Assembly (NCBI RefSeq): GCF_916858655.1
Contig: NZ_CAKASL010000001.1
Span: 992,001 to 1,056,000, forward strand
Origin: Aeromicrobium sp. Leaf350
GTDB taxonomy: Bacteria; Actinomycetota; Actinomycetes; Propionibacteriales; Nocardioidaceae
Length of the DNA: 64,000 bases
Reading direction: 5' to 3'
How positions within the stretch are numbered: the first letter of the stretch is position 1; each line of letters opens with the position of its first letter. Both the position numbers and the translations under genes were made by a program. The notes below the pieces were generated by a model. The model was given only the letters and a program-made list of their open reading frames with translations. It made no database searches and was not told the origin of the DNA. Positions 1-9,121 of the stretch are shown piece by piece.

Positions 1-703
1 ACGCGCGGCCGACGTAGAGGTCGCGGTCGCTCCACAGCATCGTCGTGGGGACGCTCACGCGGGTCTCGCCCTTCCGGTCCACGAAGGGCATGGCGCGGTA
101 CCAGGCGATCCCGCCGGGCAGTGCGCCGTGCTGCACGATGTCGCGCCGGAAGCGGGCGATCGCGGTGTCGTCCATGCCGCCGGCGCGCATCCAGCGCTCG
201 ACCGGCCCGCCCTGCCGGCTGGCCAGGAGCTCGGGGAGGAACGGGATCTGGAACGCGAGCATGTACCAGGACTTCAGGCCCTGCGTGGTGCGGGTGAGCG
301 CGTGCAGGAACGAGGCGGGGTGCGGCACGGACAGCGCCGTGAGCGTGCGGACGAGGTCGGGTCGGGCGATCGCGAGCGACCACGCGACCATCGCGCCCCA
401 GTCGTGGCCGACCACGTGGGCGCGCCCGCCGGCTCGCTCGACCAGCGTGGCGACGTCACCGACGAGCAGGTCGACGCGGTACGCGCGGCGGCCCTTCGGG
501 CGGGCTCCCGGCGAGTAGCCGCGCTGGTCCGGCGCGAGGGTGCGGTAGCCCTCGGCGTGCAGCCGCGCGGCCACCTGCTCCCACGACGAGGCGCGCTCGG
601 GGAAGCCGTGCAGCAGCACCACCACGTCACCCTCGAGCGGCCCGGAGTCGACGACGTCGAAGGTCAGGCCGTCGTTGACGTAGCTCGTGATGCGGTCGGT
701 CAT
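1..703 (-). CDS. alpha/beta hydrolase, epoxide-hydrolase type (3' part runs off the window)
   Basis: The reading frame from the ATG at 703 stays open to the window edge (about 234 codons), so the C-terminus is missing. It starts MTDRITSYVNDGL, has the oxyanion-hole segment LLHGFPE and the nucleophile elbow VGHDWGAMVAW, whose Asp is the nucleophile of epoxide hydrolases and haloalkane dehalogenases. The catalytic His would lie beyond the window. M. tuberculosis carries an epoxide hydrolase gene (ephE) in the equivalent chromosomal neighbourhood, but that parallel is from memory. A CATACT hexamer lies 6 nt before the ATG, so the transcript may be leaderless. Substrate cannot be told from the sequence. 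Confidence 0.85.
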   Translation of the reverse strand, partial: MTDRITSYVNDGLTFDVVDSGPLEGDVVVLLHGFPERASSWEQVAARLHAEGYRTLAPDQRGYSPGARPKGRRAYRVDLLVGDVATLVERAGGRAHVVGHDWGAMVAWSLAIARPDLVRTLTALSVPHPASFLHALTRTTQGLKSWYMLAFQIPFLPELLASRQGGPVERWMRAGGMDDTAIARFRRDIVQHGALPGGIAWYRAMPFVDRKGETRVSVPTTMLWSDRDLYVGRA

Positions 704-714
704 ACCGAGAGTAT
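704..714 (-). promoter_or_regulatory. -10 element of the alpha/beta hydrolase gene, probably leaderless
   Basis: On the minus strand CATACT is followed by 6 nt and the ATG at 703, which is the spacing seen at many other leaderless starts in this window. The first base differs from the TANNNT consensus. Confidence 0.4.
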
Positions 715-764
715 GGACCGCGCCGAGCGGACCCCACCACCCTCAGCCACCCCGCCTGCCTCCA

Positions 765-821
765 GATGTGTGCGCTTACCGACCTGGATCCGGCCCAGAA
801 GGGTCGGTTAGCGCACACATC
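765..821. repeat. intergenic inverted repeat, 20-nt arms
   Basis: Arm 765-784 (GATGTGTGCGCTTACCGACC) is matched by the reverse complement of 802-821 at 19 of 20 positions, with a 17-nt loop. It lies in the gap between the topA stop and the hydrolase start, both genes on the minus strand. It may act as a transcription terminator or RNA stabiliser; it has no T-tract. Confidence 0.8.
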
Positions 822-878
822 GTGAGGGGAGCGGGCGGTGAAGGGCGGCCGGTCCACGCTGGGTGGTGCAGGCCGCTT

Positions 879-895
879 GTCCGGCACCACCGGAC
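879..895 (-). terminator. small hairpin just after topA
   Basis: GTCCGG (879-884) and CCGGAC (890-895) form a 6-bp stem with a 5-nt loop, 12 nt beyond the topA stop codon. It is short and lacks a U-tract, so a terminator role is only possible. Confidence 0.3.
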
Positions 896-906
896 CCGGG
901 CTGGGG

Positions 907-3636
907 TCAGTCGGCCTTCTTGGCGGTCTTCGTGGACGTGCCGGTCTTCTTCGCCGCCGTCTTCTTCGCCGTGGTCTTCTTGGCGGCCGTCTTCTTCGCC
1001 GTGGTCTTCTTGGCCGGGGACTTCTTGGCGGCCTTCTTCGCGCCCTTCTTGGCGGGGGCCTTGGCGCGGCGCTCCGCGAGGAGCTCGTGGGCGCGCTCGG
1101 GGGTGATCGTGTCGACGTCGTCGGACTTGCGCAGGCTGGCGTTGTGCTCGCCGTCGGTGACGTACGGACCGAAGCGGCCGTCCTTCACGACGATCGGCTT
1201 CTCGCTGACCGGGTCGACGCCGAGCTCCTTGAGCGGCGCGGCGGCGGCGCGACGGCCGTAGGTCTTGGGCTGGGAGTAGATGACCCGGGCCTCGGCCTCG
1301 GTCAGCGTCAGCAGCTGGTCCTCGGACTCGATCGAGCGCGAGTCGGTGCCCTTCTTGAGGTAGGGACCGTAGCGGCCGTTCTGCGCCGTGATCTCCTCGC
1401 CGTCCTCACCCGTGCCCACGACGCGCGGCAGCGTCAGCAGCTTGACGGCGTCGTCGAGCGAGAGCGAGTCGAGCTCCATCGTCTTGAACAGGCTCGAGGT
1501 GCGGGGCTTGGCCGTCTTGGGCGATCCGTCCGGCAGCGACTCCACGACGTACGGGCCGTAGCGACCGTTGCGGGCCACGATGTCGAGGCCCGTCTCGGGG
1601 TGCGTGCCGAGGTGCTTCTCCTGACCGGACGGGTTCTGGAGCAGCTCGCGGGCCGCCTCGAGGGTCAGCTCGTCGGGCGGCAGGTCCTCGGGCACGTTGG
1701 CGCGGGTCGGCACCTCGGAGCCACCGTCGCCGGGCACCATCGGAGGACCCTCCACGTACGGGCCGTAGCGGCCCACGCGCACCGCCACGCCCTCGCCGAG
1801 CTCGAACGTGGCCAGGCCACGGGCGTCGATGTCGGGCAGGTTCTCGACGAGCCGCTTCAGGCCCGTGTCGCCCTCGCCGCCGCCGGTCCAGAAGCCTTCC
1901 AGCACGCGGAGGCGGTCCTCGCGGCCGTGCGCGACCTCGTCGAGCACGTCCTCGAGCTGGGCCGTGAACGAGTAGTCGACGAGCCGGCTGAAGTGCTGCT
2001 CGAGCAGGCGCACGACGCTGAAGGCGATCCACGCCGGGACCAGCGCGGTGCCCTTCTTGTAGACGTAGCCGCGGTTCTGGATCGTGTTGATGATCGAGGC
2101 GTAGGTCGACGGGCGGCCGATCTCGCGCTCCTCGAGCTCCTTGATCAGGCTGGCCTCGGTGTAGCGGGCCGGCGGCTTGGTCTCATGGCCGCTCGGCACC
2201 AGCTCGTGCGCCAGCACGGTGTCGCCCTCGGTGAGGTTCGGCAGCTTGGTCTGCTGGTCGTCACCCTGGGCCGTCGGGTCCTCGTGGGTCTCGACGTAGG
2301 CCTTGAGGAAGCCGTGGAACGTGATGGTGCGGCCCGACGCCGTGAACTCGACGGCGCGGCCGTCGGCCGCGTCGCCGGCGAGCTTGATCGAGAGCTGCTC
2401 GCCCTGCGCGTCCTTCATCTGCGAGGCGATCGTGCGCTTCCAGATGAGCTCGTAGAGCTTGCCCTCGTCGCCACCGAGGCCGGCCTGCTGCGGCGTGCGG
2501 AACTTCTCGCCGGACGGGCGGATGGCCTCGTGCGCCTCCTGGGCGTTCTTGGACTTGCCGGCGTAGACGCGCGGCTTGTCGGGCAGGTACGAGGCGCCGT
2601 ACAGCTCCTTGACCTGGGCCCGGGCCGCCGTGAGGGCGGTCTGGCTCAGCGTCGCCGAGTCGGTACGCATGTAGGTGATGTAGCCGCCCTCGTAGAGCCG
2701 CTGTGCGACCTGCATCGTGCGGGCCGCGCCCCAGCCGAACTTGCGGGACGCCTCCTGCTGCATCGTCGTGGTGCGGAACGGGGCGTACGGCTTGCGCGTG
2801 TAGGGCTTGGCCTCGACCGACGCGACGCGCAGCGGGCGACCGCGCAGCCCCTCGGCGAGCGCCGTGACGGCCGCCTCGTCGAGCTGCACGACGTCGGGGT
2901 TCTTGAGCTGTCCGTCGGCACCGAACGCCGAGCCGGTCGCGATGCGCTTGCCCTCGACCGTCATCAGCCGAGCCGGGAAGTAGCGGGGGTCGTGCTCCTC
3001 GTTCGCGTCGAACGTCGCGTCGAGGTCCCAGTAGGAGGCGGAGCGGAACGCCATGCGCTCCCGCTCGCGCTCGACCACGAGGCGCGTCGCCACCGACTGC
3101 ACGCGGCCGGCGGACAACCCGCTCATGACCTTCTTCCACAGCACGGGGCTGACCTCGTAGCCGTAGAGGCGGTCGAGGATGCGGCGGGTCTCCTGCGCGT
3201 CGACGAGGTCCATGTCGACGTCGCGCGGGTTGGCGATCGCGCGCTGGATCGCCTCCTTGGTGATCTCGTTGAAGACGATGCGCTTGACCGGCACGTTCGG
3301 CTTCAGCTCGTCGAGCAGGTGCCACGCGATGGCCTCGCCCTCGCGGTCCTCATCCGTCGCGAGCACGAGCTCGTCGGCGTCCTTGAGGAGCTTCTTGAGC
3401 TTGGTGATCTGCGACTTCTTGCCGGCGGACACGACGTAGACGGGCTCGAACCCGTTGTCGATGTCGACGCCCAGGCGCGCCCAGGGCTGACCCTTGTACT
3501 TGGCGGGCACCTCGTCGGCACCCTGCGGGAGGTCACGGATGTGACCGACCGAGGCGTCCACGACGTAGCCGTCGCCGAGGTAGCCCGCGATGCTGCGGAC
3601 CTTGTTCGGTGACTCGACGATGACGAGGCTGGTCAA
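907..3636 (-). CDS. topA: DNA topoisomerase I (type IA) with lysine-rich tail
   Basis: 909 residues. It relaxes negatively supercoiled DNA behind polymerases. The N-terminal Toprim domain starts LVIVESPNKVRSIAGYL and carries DREGEAIAWHL; the catalytic tyrosine is Y322 in YITYMRTDS. Towards the C-terminus there are at least four copies of a xGRYGPYV-type repeat, the actinobacterial replacement for zinc-finger C-terminal domains. The protein ends in about 50 residues of Lys/Ala/Thr repeats (AKKTTAKKTAAKK), coded by tandem-repeat DNA, which in this family help DNA binding and processivity. The gene is single-copy and essential in relatives. Its start ATG is the only plausible one, since the Toprim domain begins at residue 3. 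Confidence 0.98.
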   Translation of the reverse strand: MTSLVIVESPNKVRSIAGYLGDGYVVDASVGHIRDLPQGADEVPAKYKGQPWARLGVDIDNGFEPVYVVSAGKKSQITKLKKLLKDADELVLATDEDREGEAIAWHLLDELKPNVPVKRIVFNEITKEAIQRAIANPRDVDMDLVDAQETRRILDRLYGYEVSPVLWKKVMSGLSAGRVQSVATRLVVERERERMAFRSASYWDLDATFDANEEHDPRYFPARLMTVEGKRIATGSAFGADGQLKNPDVVQLDEAAVTALAEGLRGRPLRVASVEAKPYTRKPYAPFRTTTMQQEASRKFGWGAARTMQVAQRLYEGGYITYMRTDSATLSQTALTAARAQVKELYGASYLPDKPRVYAGKSKNAQEAHEAIRPSGEKFRTPQQAGLGGDEGKLYELIWKRTIASQMKDAQGEQLSIKLAGDAADGRAVEFTASGRTITFHGFLKAYVETHEDPTAQGDDQQTKLPNLTEGDTVLAHELVPSGHETKPPARYTEASLIKELEEREIGRPSTYASIINTIQNRGYVYKKGTALVPAWIAFSVVRLLEQHFSRLVDYSFTAQLEDVLDEVAHGREDRLRVLEGFWTGGGEGDTGLKRLVENLPDIDARGLATFELGEGVAVRVGRYGPYVEGPPMVPGDGGSEVPTRANVPEDLPPDELTLEAARELLQNPSGQEKHLGTHPETGLDIVARNGRYGPYVVESLPDGSPKTAKPRTSSLFKTMELDSLSLDDAVKLLTLPRVVGTGEDGEEITAQNGRYGPYLKKGTDSRSIESEDQLLTLTEAEARVIYSQPKTYGRRAAAAPLKELGVDPVSEKPIVVKDGRFGPYVTDGEHNASLRKSDDVDTITPERAHELLAERRAKAPAKKGAKKAAKKSPAKKTTAKKTAAKKTTAKKTAAKKTGTSTKTAKKAD
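945..1040 (-). repeat. tandem repeat coding the Lys/Ala tail of TopA
   Basis: The unit CTTCTTCGCCGTGGTCTTCTT (18-30 nt period) recurs across this stretch and codes repeated AKKTTAKKTAAKK. Such arrays vary in copy number between strains. Confidence 0.75.
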
Positions 3637-3748
3637 GGAAGTTCCTCTCTCTCGCCGGGAGCATCAGCAACCCGGCGGGCACACCGTAGCGCGTTCCGTC
3701 AACCGTTCCGCACCCGCGCGGTACTGGGGTACCCGTGTCGACCCGGCC

Positions 3749-5221
3749 TCATGCGGGTCGGAGGAAGCCCTCTGCGACGAGCTCGGACACCTCCGGGCGA
3801 CGCTCCGCGAGGAGGGACTCCGGATCCAGGTCGAGCAGGGTGCCGATGGCCCCGAGCACCTGACCGGCGGTCAGGTCGCCGTCGCAGGCCGACAGCAGCC
3901 CGGCCGTCACGGTGTCGACGCGGCGCTCGCGGCGCAGCCCGTCCTGGAGGCGCACCGTGATGACCGCGGGGTCCTCCGCACCCGGCGGCCCCCACGCGTG
4001 CTGGACGAGGTCAGGGGCCACGACCCAGGCGTGGTCGAGCACGTCGCCAGGCACGTCGAGGGCCGCGGCCCACTGCTCCACGACCGGACCGACGGGGCCC
4101 GAGACCTGGCCGTCCCACGCCTCCACACGCACGGAGGGCACGTCACGACCGGCTCGCCGCAGCGTGATCCAGCCGAAGCCCATGGACTCGATGCCCTGCT
4201 CGACGAACCAGGTGAGCCAGCGGTCGTAGGCCTCGGTGTAGCCGGGGCGGCCCCGGTGGCCGGAGTCGGCGAGCCACATCTCGGTGTAGGTGGGGAGGTC
4301 GACCTCCTCTCGCTCGAGCACCCAGGCGTCGAGCCCGGTCGGCGCCACCCAGGACGCGAGCCGCTCCTGCCAGTCGGCACCGGTCGGGTGGACCCAGGCG
4401 GCGAGCAGGTGGCAGAGGCCGTCCTCGGTCAGGTGGTCGGCGGCGCCGGCGACCAGTCGGCGCACGACGTCGTCACCGGCGAAGCCCGTCTCGCGGTAGA
4501 CCAGACGGTCGCCGTCGGGAGGCGAGACCACGAACGGCGGGTTGGACGCGATGACGTCGAACCGCTCCCCCGCGACGGGCTCGTAGAGGCTGCCGCCGCG
4601 CACGTCGAGCGCGACCCCGTTCAGGCGGCCCGTGAGCCGCGCCAACGCCAGGGCACGGTCGTTGACGTCGGTGGCCACCACCTCGGTGGCGTGCTGCGCG
4701 AGGTGCAGGGCCTGCACGCCGCACCCGGTGCCGAGGTCGAGCGCACGGCCGACCGGGCGGCGGTGCACCAGCCGTGCGAGCGAGGACGAGGCCTCGCTGA
4801 TGCCCAGCACGTGCTCGGGGCCGACCTCGACCGGCATCGCGTCCTGGCCCGGGGTCAGGTCGCAGACGACCCACCAGTCGTGGACCTCGTCGCCGTACGG
4901 CCGGACGTCGACGAGCGCCCGGACCTCGCCGCCGGAGGTCGCCAGGACGCCGCTCGCCGCGAGCGCGTCGACGAGACCCGGCAGGGCTTGGTCAGCAGCC
5001 GCCCGGTCGACGGGCCGCTGGATCGTGAACAGCCGCACCAGCGTCGCGAGCGGTGAGCCGTCGGCCGTGGCGCGCGTCGCCGGGGTGGTCTCGTTGCGGC
5101 CCAGGGCCGCGTGGGCCAGAGGACCGAGGAGGTCGTGCACCGAGCCCGCGGTGAACGAGGCCGTGCGGAGCGCGTCGGCCAACCGGTCGACGACGTCGGA
5201 CGAAGGTGCGAGGTCGCTCAC
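3749..5221 (-). CDS. class I SAM-dependent methyltransferase (PrmC/HemK-like fold)
   Basis: 490 residues from a GTG at 5221. An N-terminal region of about 150 residues without a clear domain precedes a Rossmann methyltransferase core: motif I is [15 protein letters not shown], and the NPPF motif ([10 protein letters not shown]) is typical of N6-adenine and glutamine methyltransferases such as PrmC and RlmG. The substrate is therefore probably a nucleic-acid base or a protein glutamine, but cannot be fixed. The start codon overlaps the stop of the upstream STAS gene by 4 nt (GTGA), so the two are translationally coupled. Many longer upstream in-frame codons exist but lie inside the STAS gene. 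Confidence 0.85.
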   Translation of the reverse strand: MSDLAPSSDVVDRLADALRTASFTAGSVHDLLGPLAHAALGRNETTPATRATADGSPLATLVRLFTIQRPVDRAAADQALPGLVDALAASGVLATSGGEVRALVDVRPYGDEVHDWWVVCDLTPGQDAMPVEVGPEHVLGISEASSSLARLVHRRPVGRALDLGTGCGVQALHLAQHATEVVATDVNDRALALARLTGRLNGVALDVRGGSLYEPVAGERFDVIASNPPFVVSPPDGDRLVYRETGFAGDDVVRRLVAGAADHLTEDGLCHLLAAWVHPTGADWQERLASWVAPTGLDAWVLEREEVDLPTYTEMWLADSGHRGRPGYTEAYDRWLTWFVEQGIESMGFGWITLRRAGRDVPSVRVEAWDGQVSGPVGPVVEQWAAALDVPGDVLDHAWVVAPDLVQHAWGPPGAEDPAVITVRLQDGLRRERRVDTVTAGLLSACDGDLTAGQVLGAIGTLLDLDPESLLAERRPEVSELVAEGFLRPA

Positions 5222-5559
5222 GCGTGGGCAGCGACGGCAGCGTCCACGCTGTCGTGCAGACCGAAGACCTTGTCGAGGCCGGTGATCTGGAAGATCTTGA
5301 GCAGCCGCTCGTGCGTGCACACGATGTCGAGCGTCCCGTCGTCGGCGCGCACACGCTTGAGGGCACCCACCAGCACGCCGAGTCCCGTCGAGTCGAGGAA
5401 GTCGACCCGTTGGACGTCGATGATGAGCCGCAGCTTGCCGGCCTCGATCGCCTCGACGACGGCCTCGCGCAGGTGCGGTGCCGTGTACACGTCGATCTCG
5501 CCACCGATCTCGAGCACCTCGAACGGCGGCAGTGATCGGGTCTCGACCGTGAGCTCCAT
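5218..5559 (-). CDS. STAS-domain anti-sigma-factor antagonist
   Basis: 113 residues from the ATG at 5559, chosen because GGGAGGGG lies just upstream at ribosome-binding distance; a longer frame to 5646 has no such site. The whole protein is one STAS domain: [15 protein letters not shown], then [15 protein letters not shown], where S57 is the conserved residue phosphorylated by the partner anti-sigma kinase in SpoIIAA/RsbV proteins. Unphosphorylated protein would bind the anti-sigma factor and free an SigB/SigF-type sigma. No anti-sigma kinase or sigma factor is coded in this window, so the partner is elsewhere. It is coupled to the downstream methyltransferase gene, an odd pairing. Confidence 0.93.
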   Translation of the reverse strand: MELTVETRSLPPFEVLEIGGEIDVYTAPHLREAVVEAIEAGKLRLIIDVQRVDFLDSTGLGVLVGALKRVRADDGTLDIVCTHERLLKIFQITGLDKVFGLHDSVDAAVAAHA

Positions 5560-5669
5560 GGACTCCCCTCCCAGTTGGCGACATTCTGGCACGGGTCCGT
5601 CGGTTGCGAACGTCGACGCCGGGACGCTCACGGATCGAGACCCCACCGGGGGTCTGGGAGACTCGTCCG

Positions 5670-7970
5670 GTGCGGCCGGAAGATCTCGTTGCGCGCCACG
5701 GGGCGCGGGTCACGCACGTCGAGGAGCAGCCGGCGCGCGAGGCCGTCGTCGAGCCGTGGCCCGACTGGGTGCCCGCCTCGGTCCGCACCGGTTTCGCCGC
5801 GCAGGGCGTGACACACCTGTGGGCGCACCAGCGCGAGGCCATCGACCACGTCCGCGCGGGTCGCGACGTCATCGTCACGACCGGCACCGCGTCCGGGAAG
5901 TCGCTGGCCTTCCAGGCACCGGCCCTCACCGCCCTGTCGGCCGGTCGTGACGGGGAGGCCCTGCTCGGCTCCCGGCTCCCCTCCGTGCTCTACCTCGCCC
6001 CCACCAAGGCCCTGGCCGCCGACCAGCTCCGCCGCGTGCGCGAGCTCGACCCGCACGTGCGGGCCGCCACGGTCGACGGCGACAACAGCCGCGAGGAGCG
6101 TCAGTGGGCGCGCGACCACGCGGCGTGGGTGCTGACGAACCCCGACACGCTCCACCACGTGATCCTGCCGGCGCACCAGCGGTGGTCTCGCCTGCTGCGC
6201 GGGCTCCGGATGATCGTGGTCGACGAGTGCCACCACTACCGCGGCGTCTTCGGGGCCCACGTGGCCCTGGTGCTGCGGCGGCTGCTCCGCCTCTGCGAGC
6301 ACGTCGGCGCCACCCCCGTGGTCGTGTGCTCCTCGGCCACGGTGGCTGACCCCGAGGCCTTCGCCCGGCGGCTGACCGGGCGCGACACCGTGGCCGTGAC
6401 GGACGACGCCTCCCCGCGCGGCGCCCGCACCGTCGCGCTCTGGGAGCCGCCCCTGCTCGACGCCGACGACGCCCCCACCGGCGCCCGGCGGTCGACCTCG
6501 TCGGAGGCCGCCGACCTGCTCGCCGACCTGACGGCCCACCACGTGCAGACCGTCTGCTTCGTGCGGTCACGCCGGGGTGCCGAGCACGTCACGGCGCGGG
6601 CGCAGCAGCGGCTCGAGGACGTCGACCCCGAGCTCGTCGACCGCGTCGCGACCTACCGCGGCGGCTACCTGCCGGAGGAGCGCCGCGCTCTCGAGGCGCG
6701 GCTGCGCGCCAAGGACCTGCTGGGGCTGACGTCGACCTCGGCGCTCGAGCTCGGGATCGACGTGTCGGGTCTCGACGCCGTGGTCAGCGTCGGCTTCCCC
6801 GGCACCCGGGCGTCGCTGTTCCAGCAGTGGGGCCGAGCCGGGCGCGGCGGACAGGAGTCGCTGGGCGTGCTGATCGCTCGTACCGACCCGATCGACACCT
6901 ATCTCGTGCACCACCCGGAGGCGATCTTCTCCGCCCCGCTCGAGAGCACCGTGTTCGACACCGACAACCCCTACGTGCTGGGGCCCCACCTCGCCGCGGC
7001 GGCGCACGAGCTGCCGCTCACGGAGCTCGATCTCGACCGGTTCGGCCCCCGGGCCCGCGAGGGCGTCGACGCCCTGACCGAGGCCGGATGGCTGCGCCGA
7101 CGTCCCGCGGGGTGGTTCTGGACGCGGCGCGAACGGGCCAGCGACCTCGCCGACCTGCGCGGCAGCGGTGGCAAGCCGGTGCAGATCGTGGACGCCGAGA
7201 CCGGCCGGCTCGTGGGCACGGTCGACGCCGGCTCCGCCGACGCCGCCGTGCACGAGGCCGCGGTCTACGTGCACCAGGGCGACACGTACCTCGTCGAGGA
7301 GTACTCCCCCGAGGACGCCACGGCGGTCGTGCGCCGCGACGACCCGGGCTGGACGACCCAGGCGAAGTCCTCGACCCGCGTCGACGTGGTCGAGACGGCC
7401 CGCACCACCTCGTGGGGGCACGCGACGATCTCGAGCGGCACGGTCGACGTGACCACGCAGGTCACCTCCTACATGCGGCGCTCGAACCGCGGCGGCGGCA
7501 ACCTCGGCGAGGAACCTCTCGACCTCCCCGAGCGCAGCCTCCGCACGTCCGCCGTCTGGTGGACGCTGGAGCCCGAGCAGGTCGACGCCTGCCTGGACGC
7601 GGTCGACGTGCCGGGCGCGGCGCACGCGGCGGAGCACGCCTCGATCGGCCTCCTGCCCCTGCTGGCGACCTGCGACCGCTGGGACCTCGGCGGCCTGTCC
7701 ACCGCGTACCACCCGGACACGGGCCGGCTGACCGTGTTCGTGCACGACGGCCACCCGGGCGGCGCGGGCTTCGCCGAGCGCGGCTACGCGACGGCGGCGA
7801 CCTGGCTCCGCTTCACGCGCGACACCATCGCTGCCTGCCCGTGCCCGACGGGCTGCCCCGGCTGCGTGCAGTCACCCAAGTGCGGCAACGGCAACGAGCC
7901 GCTCGACAAGGCGGGGGCCGTGCGGCTGCTGGACGCCGTGCTCCGCGAGGCGCACGACCCGGTGGTCTGA
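5670..7970 (+). CDS. DEAD/DEAH-box helicase of the MrfA/YprA (Rv3649) family with zinc-binding DUF1998 end
   Basis: 766 residues from the GTG at 5670 (GGGAG about 10 nt upstream); a TTG at 5604 in frame is less likely. Walker A is TGTASGKS near residue 71, the DExH box is [10 protein letters not shown] near residue 184, and the second RecA domain includes [14 protein letters not shown] and [11 protein letters not shown]. The C-terminal domain ends with the four-cysteine cluster [10 protein letters not shown]...C near residue 725, which binds zinc in B. subtilis MrfA and the Hrq1 family. Those proteins are ATP-driven DNA helicases acting in repair of mitomycin-type lesions. Position beside topA matches M. 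tuberculosis Rv3649. Confidence 0.95.
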   Translation: MRPEDLVARHGARVTHVEEQPAREAVVEPWPDWVPASVRTGFAAQGVTHLWAHQREAIDHVRAGRDVIVTTGTASGKSLAFQAPALTALSAGRDGEALLGSRLPSVLYLAPTKALAADQLRRVRELDPHVRAATVDGDNSREERQWARDHAAWVLTNPDTLHHVILPAHQRWSRLLRGLRMIVVDECHHYRGVFGAHVALVLRRLLRLCEHVGATPVVVCSSATVADPEAFARRLTGRDTVAVTDDASPRGARTVALWEPPLLDADDAPTGARRSTSSEAADLLADLTAHHVQTVCFVRSRRGAEHVTARAQQRLEDVDPELVDRVATYRGGYLPEERRALEARLRAKDLLGLTSTSALELGIDVSGLDAVVSVGFPGTRASLFQQWGRAGRGGQESLGVLIARTDPIDTYLVHHPEAIFSAPLESTVFDTDNPYVLGPHLAAAAHELPLTELDLDRFGPRAREGVDALTEAGWLRRRPAGWFWTRRERASDLADLRGSGGKPVQIVDAETGRLVGTVDAGSADAAVHEAAVYVHQGDTYLVEEYSPEDATAVVRRDDPGWTTQAKSSTRVDVVETARTTSWGHATISSGTVDVTTQVTSYMRRSNRGGGNLGEEPLDLPERSLRTSAVWWTLEPEQVDACLDAVDVPGAAHAAEHASIGLLPLLATCDRWDLGGLSTAYHPDTGRLTVFVHDGHPGGAGFAERGYATAATWLRFTRDTIAACPCPTGCPGCVQSPKCGNGNEPLDKAGAVRLLDAVLREAHDPVV

Positions 7971-7985
7971 GACGTCGCGCCCGGC

Positions 7986-8348
7986 TCACGGCTCCTCCAG
8001 GTAGGTGGCCGGTGCCGCACGGGCCACCTGGCGCGACGTCCAGGTGCGACCCCACCAGCGTGGCGTGCGCACCTCGGTCGTGACGGTCGCGACCGCGGCG
8101 TCCAGGCGGCACTCGACCAGCTCGGCACCGTTGCGGCGGGCGACCAGCCCGGCGGCGGCGCACCCGTCCGCACTCGCCTCCACGGCCCGCGATCCCGCGA
8201 GCGCGGCGAGGTCGGCAGCCGAGGCCGCCGTGTGCTTGACGCCCACCGCCACCCCCAGCTCGAGTGCCCCTCCGGCCACGACCAGCAGCAGCACCGACAC
8301 ACCGAGGGCCACCGAGGAGACGGCCCCTCGGTCGTCGCACCGGGTCAT
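7986..8348 (-). CDS. TadE/TadG-like pseudopilin of the Flp pilus locus
   Basis: 120 residues. A short N-terminal stretch (MTRCDDRGAVSS) is followed by one hydrophobic helix (VALGVSVLLLVVAGGALELG) and an Ala-rich SAADLAALAGSRAV segment typical of the Rv3654c family (TadE-like, secreted helicase-neighbourhood protein). One exported or membrane-anchored domain with two further cysteines follows. The start ATG overlaps the end of the upstream tadE gene by 4 nt, so they form one operon. Function in relatives is assumed to be minor pilin or pilus-biogenesis factor; nobody can infer more from this sequence. Confidence 0.8.
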   Translation of the reverse strand: MTRCDDRGAVSSVALGVSVLLLVVAGGALELGVAVGVKHTAASAADLAALAGSRAVEASADGCAAAGLVARRNGAELVECRLDAAVATVTTEVRTPRWWGRTWTSRQVARAAPATYLEEP

Positions 8349-8728
8349 GGGACCTCGACCGCGGCGACCGCGGAGGCGTCGAGGTCGCGGCCGACGACGT
8401 CGTCGAACCAGCCGCCCGGGAGGCTGGAGCGCACCGAGACCGTCACGACCACGACACCGTCGTCCTGGTCGATCTCGACCACCGAGCCGGCCGGCGACTG
8501 GTCGAGCGCGAGCTGTTCGGCCACCTCGGTCGGGTCGCCGCGGGCGATCATGCGGGCGGTCTCGCGGGCGGCGTCGGTGAGCCGGACCTGCGTGTAGCCG
8601 AGGGAAGCCGTCCACAGCAGCAGGACGCCGAGCGCGACCAGCACCGGGGTGACCACGGCGAGCTCGGCGGTGGCCATGCCGTGGTCGCCTCGTCGACGGG
8701 TCGTGACCGGGAGGGGCAGCAGCGACAT
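8345..8728 (-). CDS. TadE-family minor pilin
   Basis: 127 residues from the ATG at 8728, which has GGAGGT 6 nt upstream. The N-terminus shows RRGDHGMATAELAVVTPVL: a basic leader, then G-x4-E-like prepilin cleavage motif and a hydrophobic helix, as in TadE pseudopilins. The rest includes YTQVRLTDAARETARMIARG, the conserved TadE helix, and a beta-rich C-terminal region. It corresponds to Rv3655c in M. tuberculosis by order. It sits between the DUF4244 pilin and the TadG-like gene on the same strand. Confidence 0.85.
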   Translation of the reverse strand: MSLLPLPVTTRRRGDHGMATAELAVVTPVLVALGVLLLWTASLGYTQVRLTDAARETARMIARGDPTEVAEQLALDQSPAGSVVEIDQDDGVVVVTVSVRSSLPGGWFDDVVGRDLDASAVAAVEVP

Positions 8729-8788
8729 CGGGACCTCCTCGAGGTCGGGCGAGGGGCCGGGACGCATCGGCGCCCCGGCCCCGGTCGG

Positions 8789-8977
8789 TCAGAGGAACCC
8801 GAGCGTGGGGATCTTGTCGAAGACGCTCTGGAGCATGTTGTTGAACCATTCGCTCTGCGCGATCTGCACCAGCACGCCTCCGACGGTGCACGCGCCGATC
8901 GTGCCGACGGCGTACTCCGAGGTGGTCATGCCGCTCTCGTCGCGACGGGTGGGACGGCGGGGAAGGAATCGACTCAT
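8789..8977 (-). CDS. DUF4244 family small protein, likely the Flp-type major pilin
   Basis: 62 residues. After a basic leader (MSRFLPRRPTRRDES) comes G-MTTS-EY followed by a hydrophobic helix AVGTIGACTVGGVLV and a short tail. G-x4-EY is the prepilin-peptidase cleavage motif of Flp pilins, predicting cleavage after G16 and a mature peptide of 46 residues. The family is annotated DUF4244 (Rv3656c position in M. tuberculosis). It is the first gene of the 3' half of the split tad locus. No prepilin peptidase gene is found in this window. Confidence 0.85.
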   Translation of the reverse strand: MSRFLPRRPTRRDESGMTTSEYAVGTIGACTVGGVLVQIAQSEWFNNMLQSVFDKIPTLGFL

Positions 8978-9079
8978 GGGAGTCCTCTCATCGTGGGTTG
9001 ACGTCGAGAAGATGGGGCCGGAGCGCGTCGATCTGCGGTCGGATCCCGTCGCTGTGGATCCCGCGGGGCTGGGGACGAG

Positions 9080-9085
9080 TAGCGT
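9080..9085 (+). promoter_or_regulatory. possible -10 element of the MEDS-LuxR gene
   Basis: TAGCGT matches the TANNNT form used elsewhere here. It would give a roughly 30-nt leader before the ATG at 9122. No good -35 is visible, so support is modest. Confidence 0.35.
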
Positions 9086-9121
9086 CGGGACTCTCCCGCG
9101 GATTCTCGAACGGCGGCCACC

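Noticed and set aside
838..3612. 924-codon plus-strand open frame opposite topA
   Set aside because: It is the antisense of topA; low-complexity Arg/Leu/Val-rich translation with no domain, as expected from GC-rich codon bias. The same applies to the long frames opposite helicase, icd, acs, symporter and tad genes.
3749..5929. 726-codon extension of the methyltransferase frame
   Set aside because: The extra N-terminus overlaps the STAS and helicase genes and is Arg-rich without homology-like features; the GTG at 5221 with stop/start overlap is the natural start.
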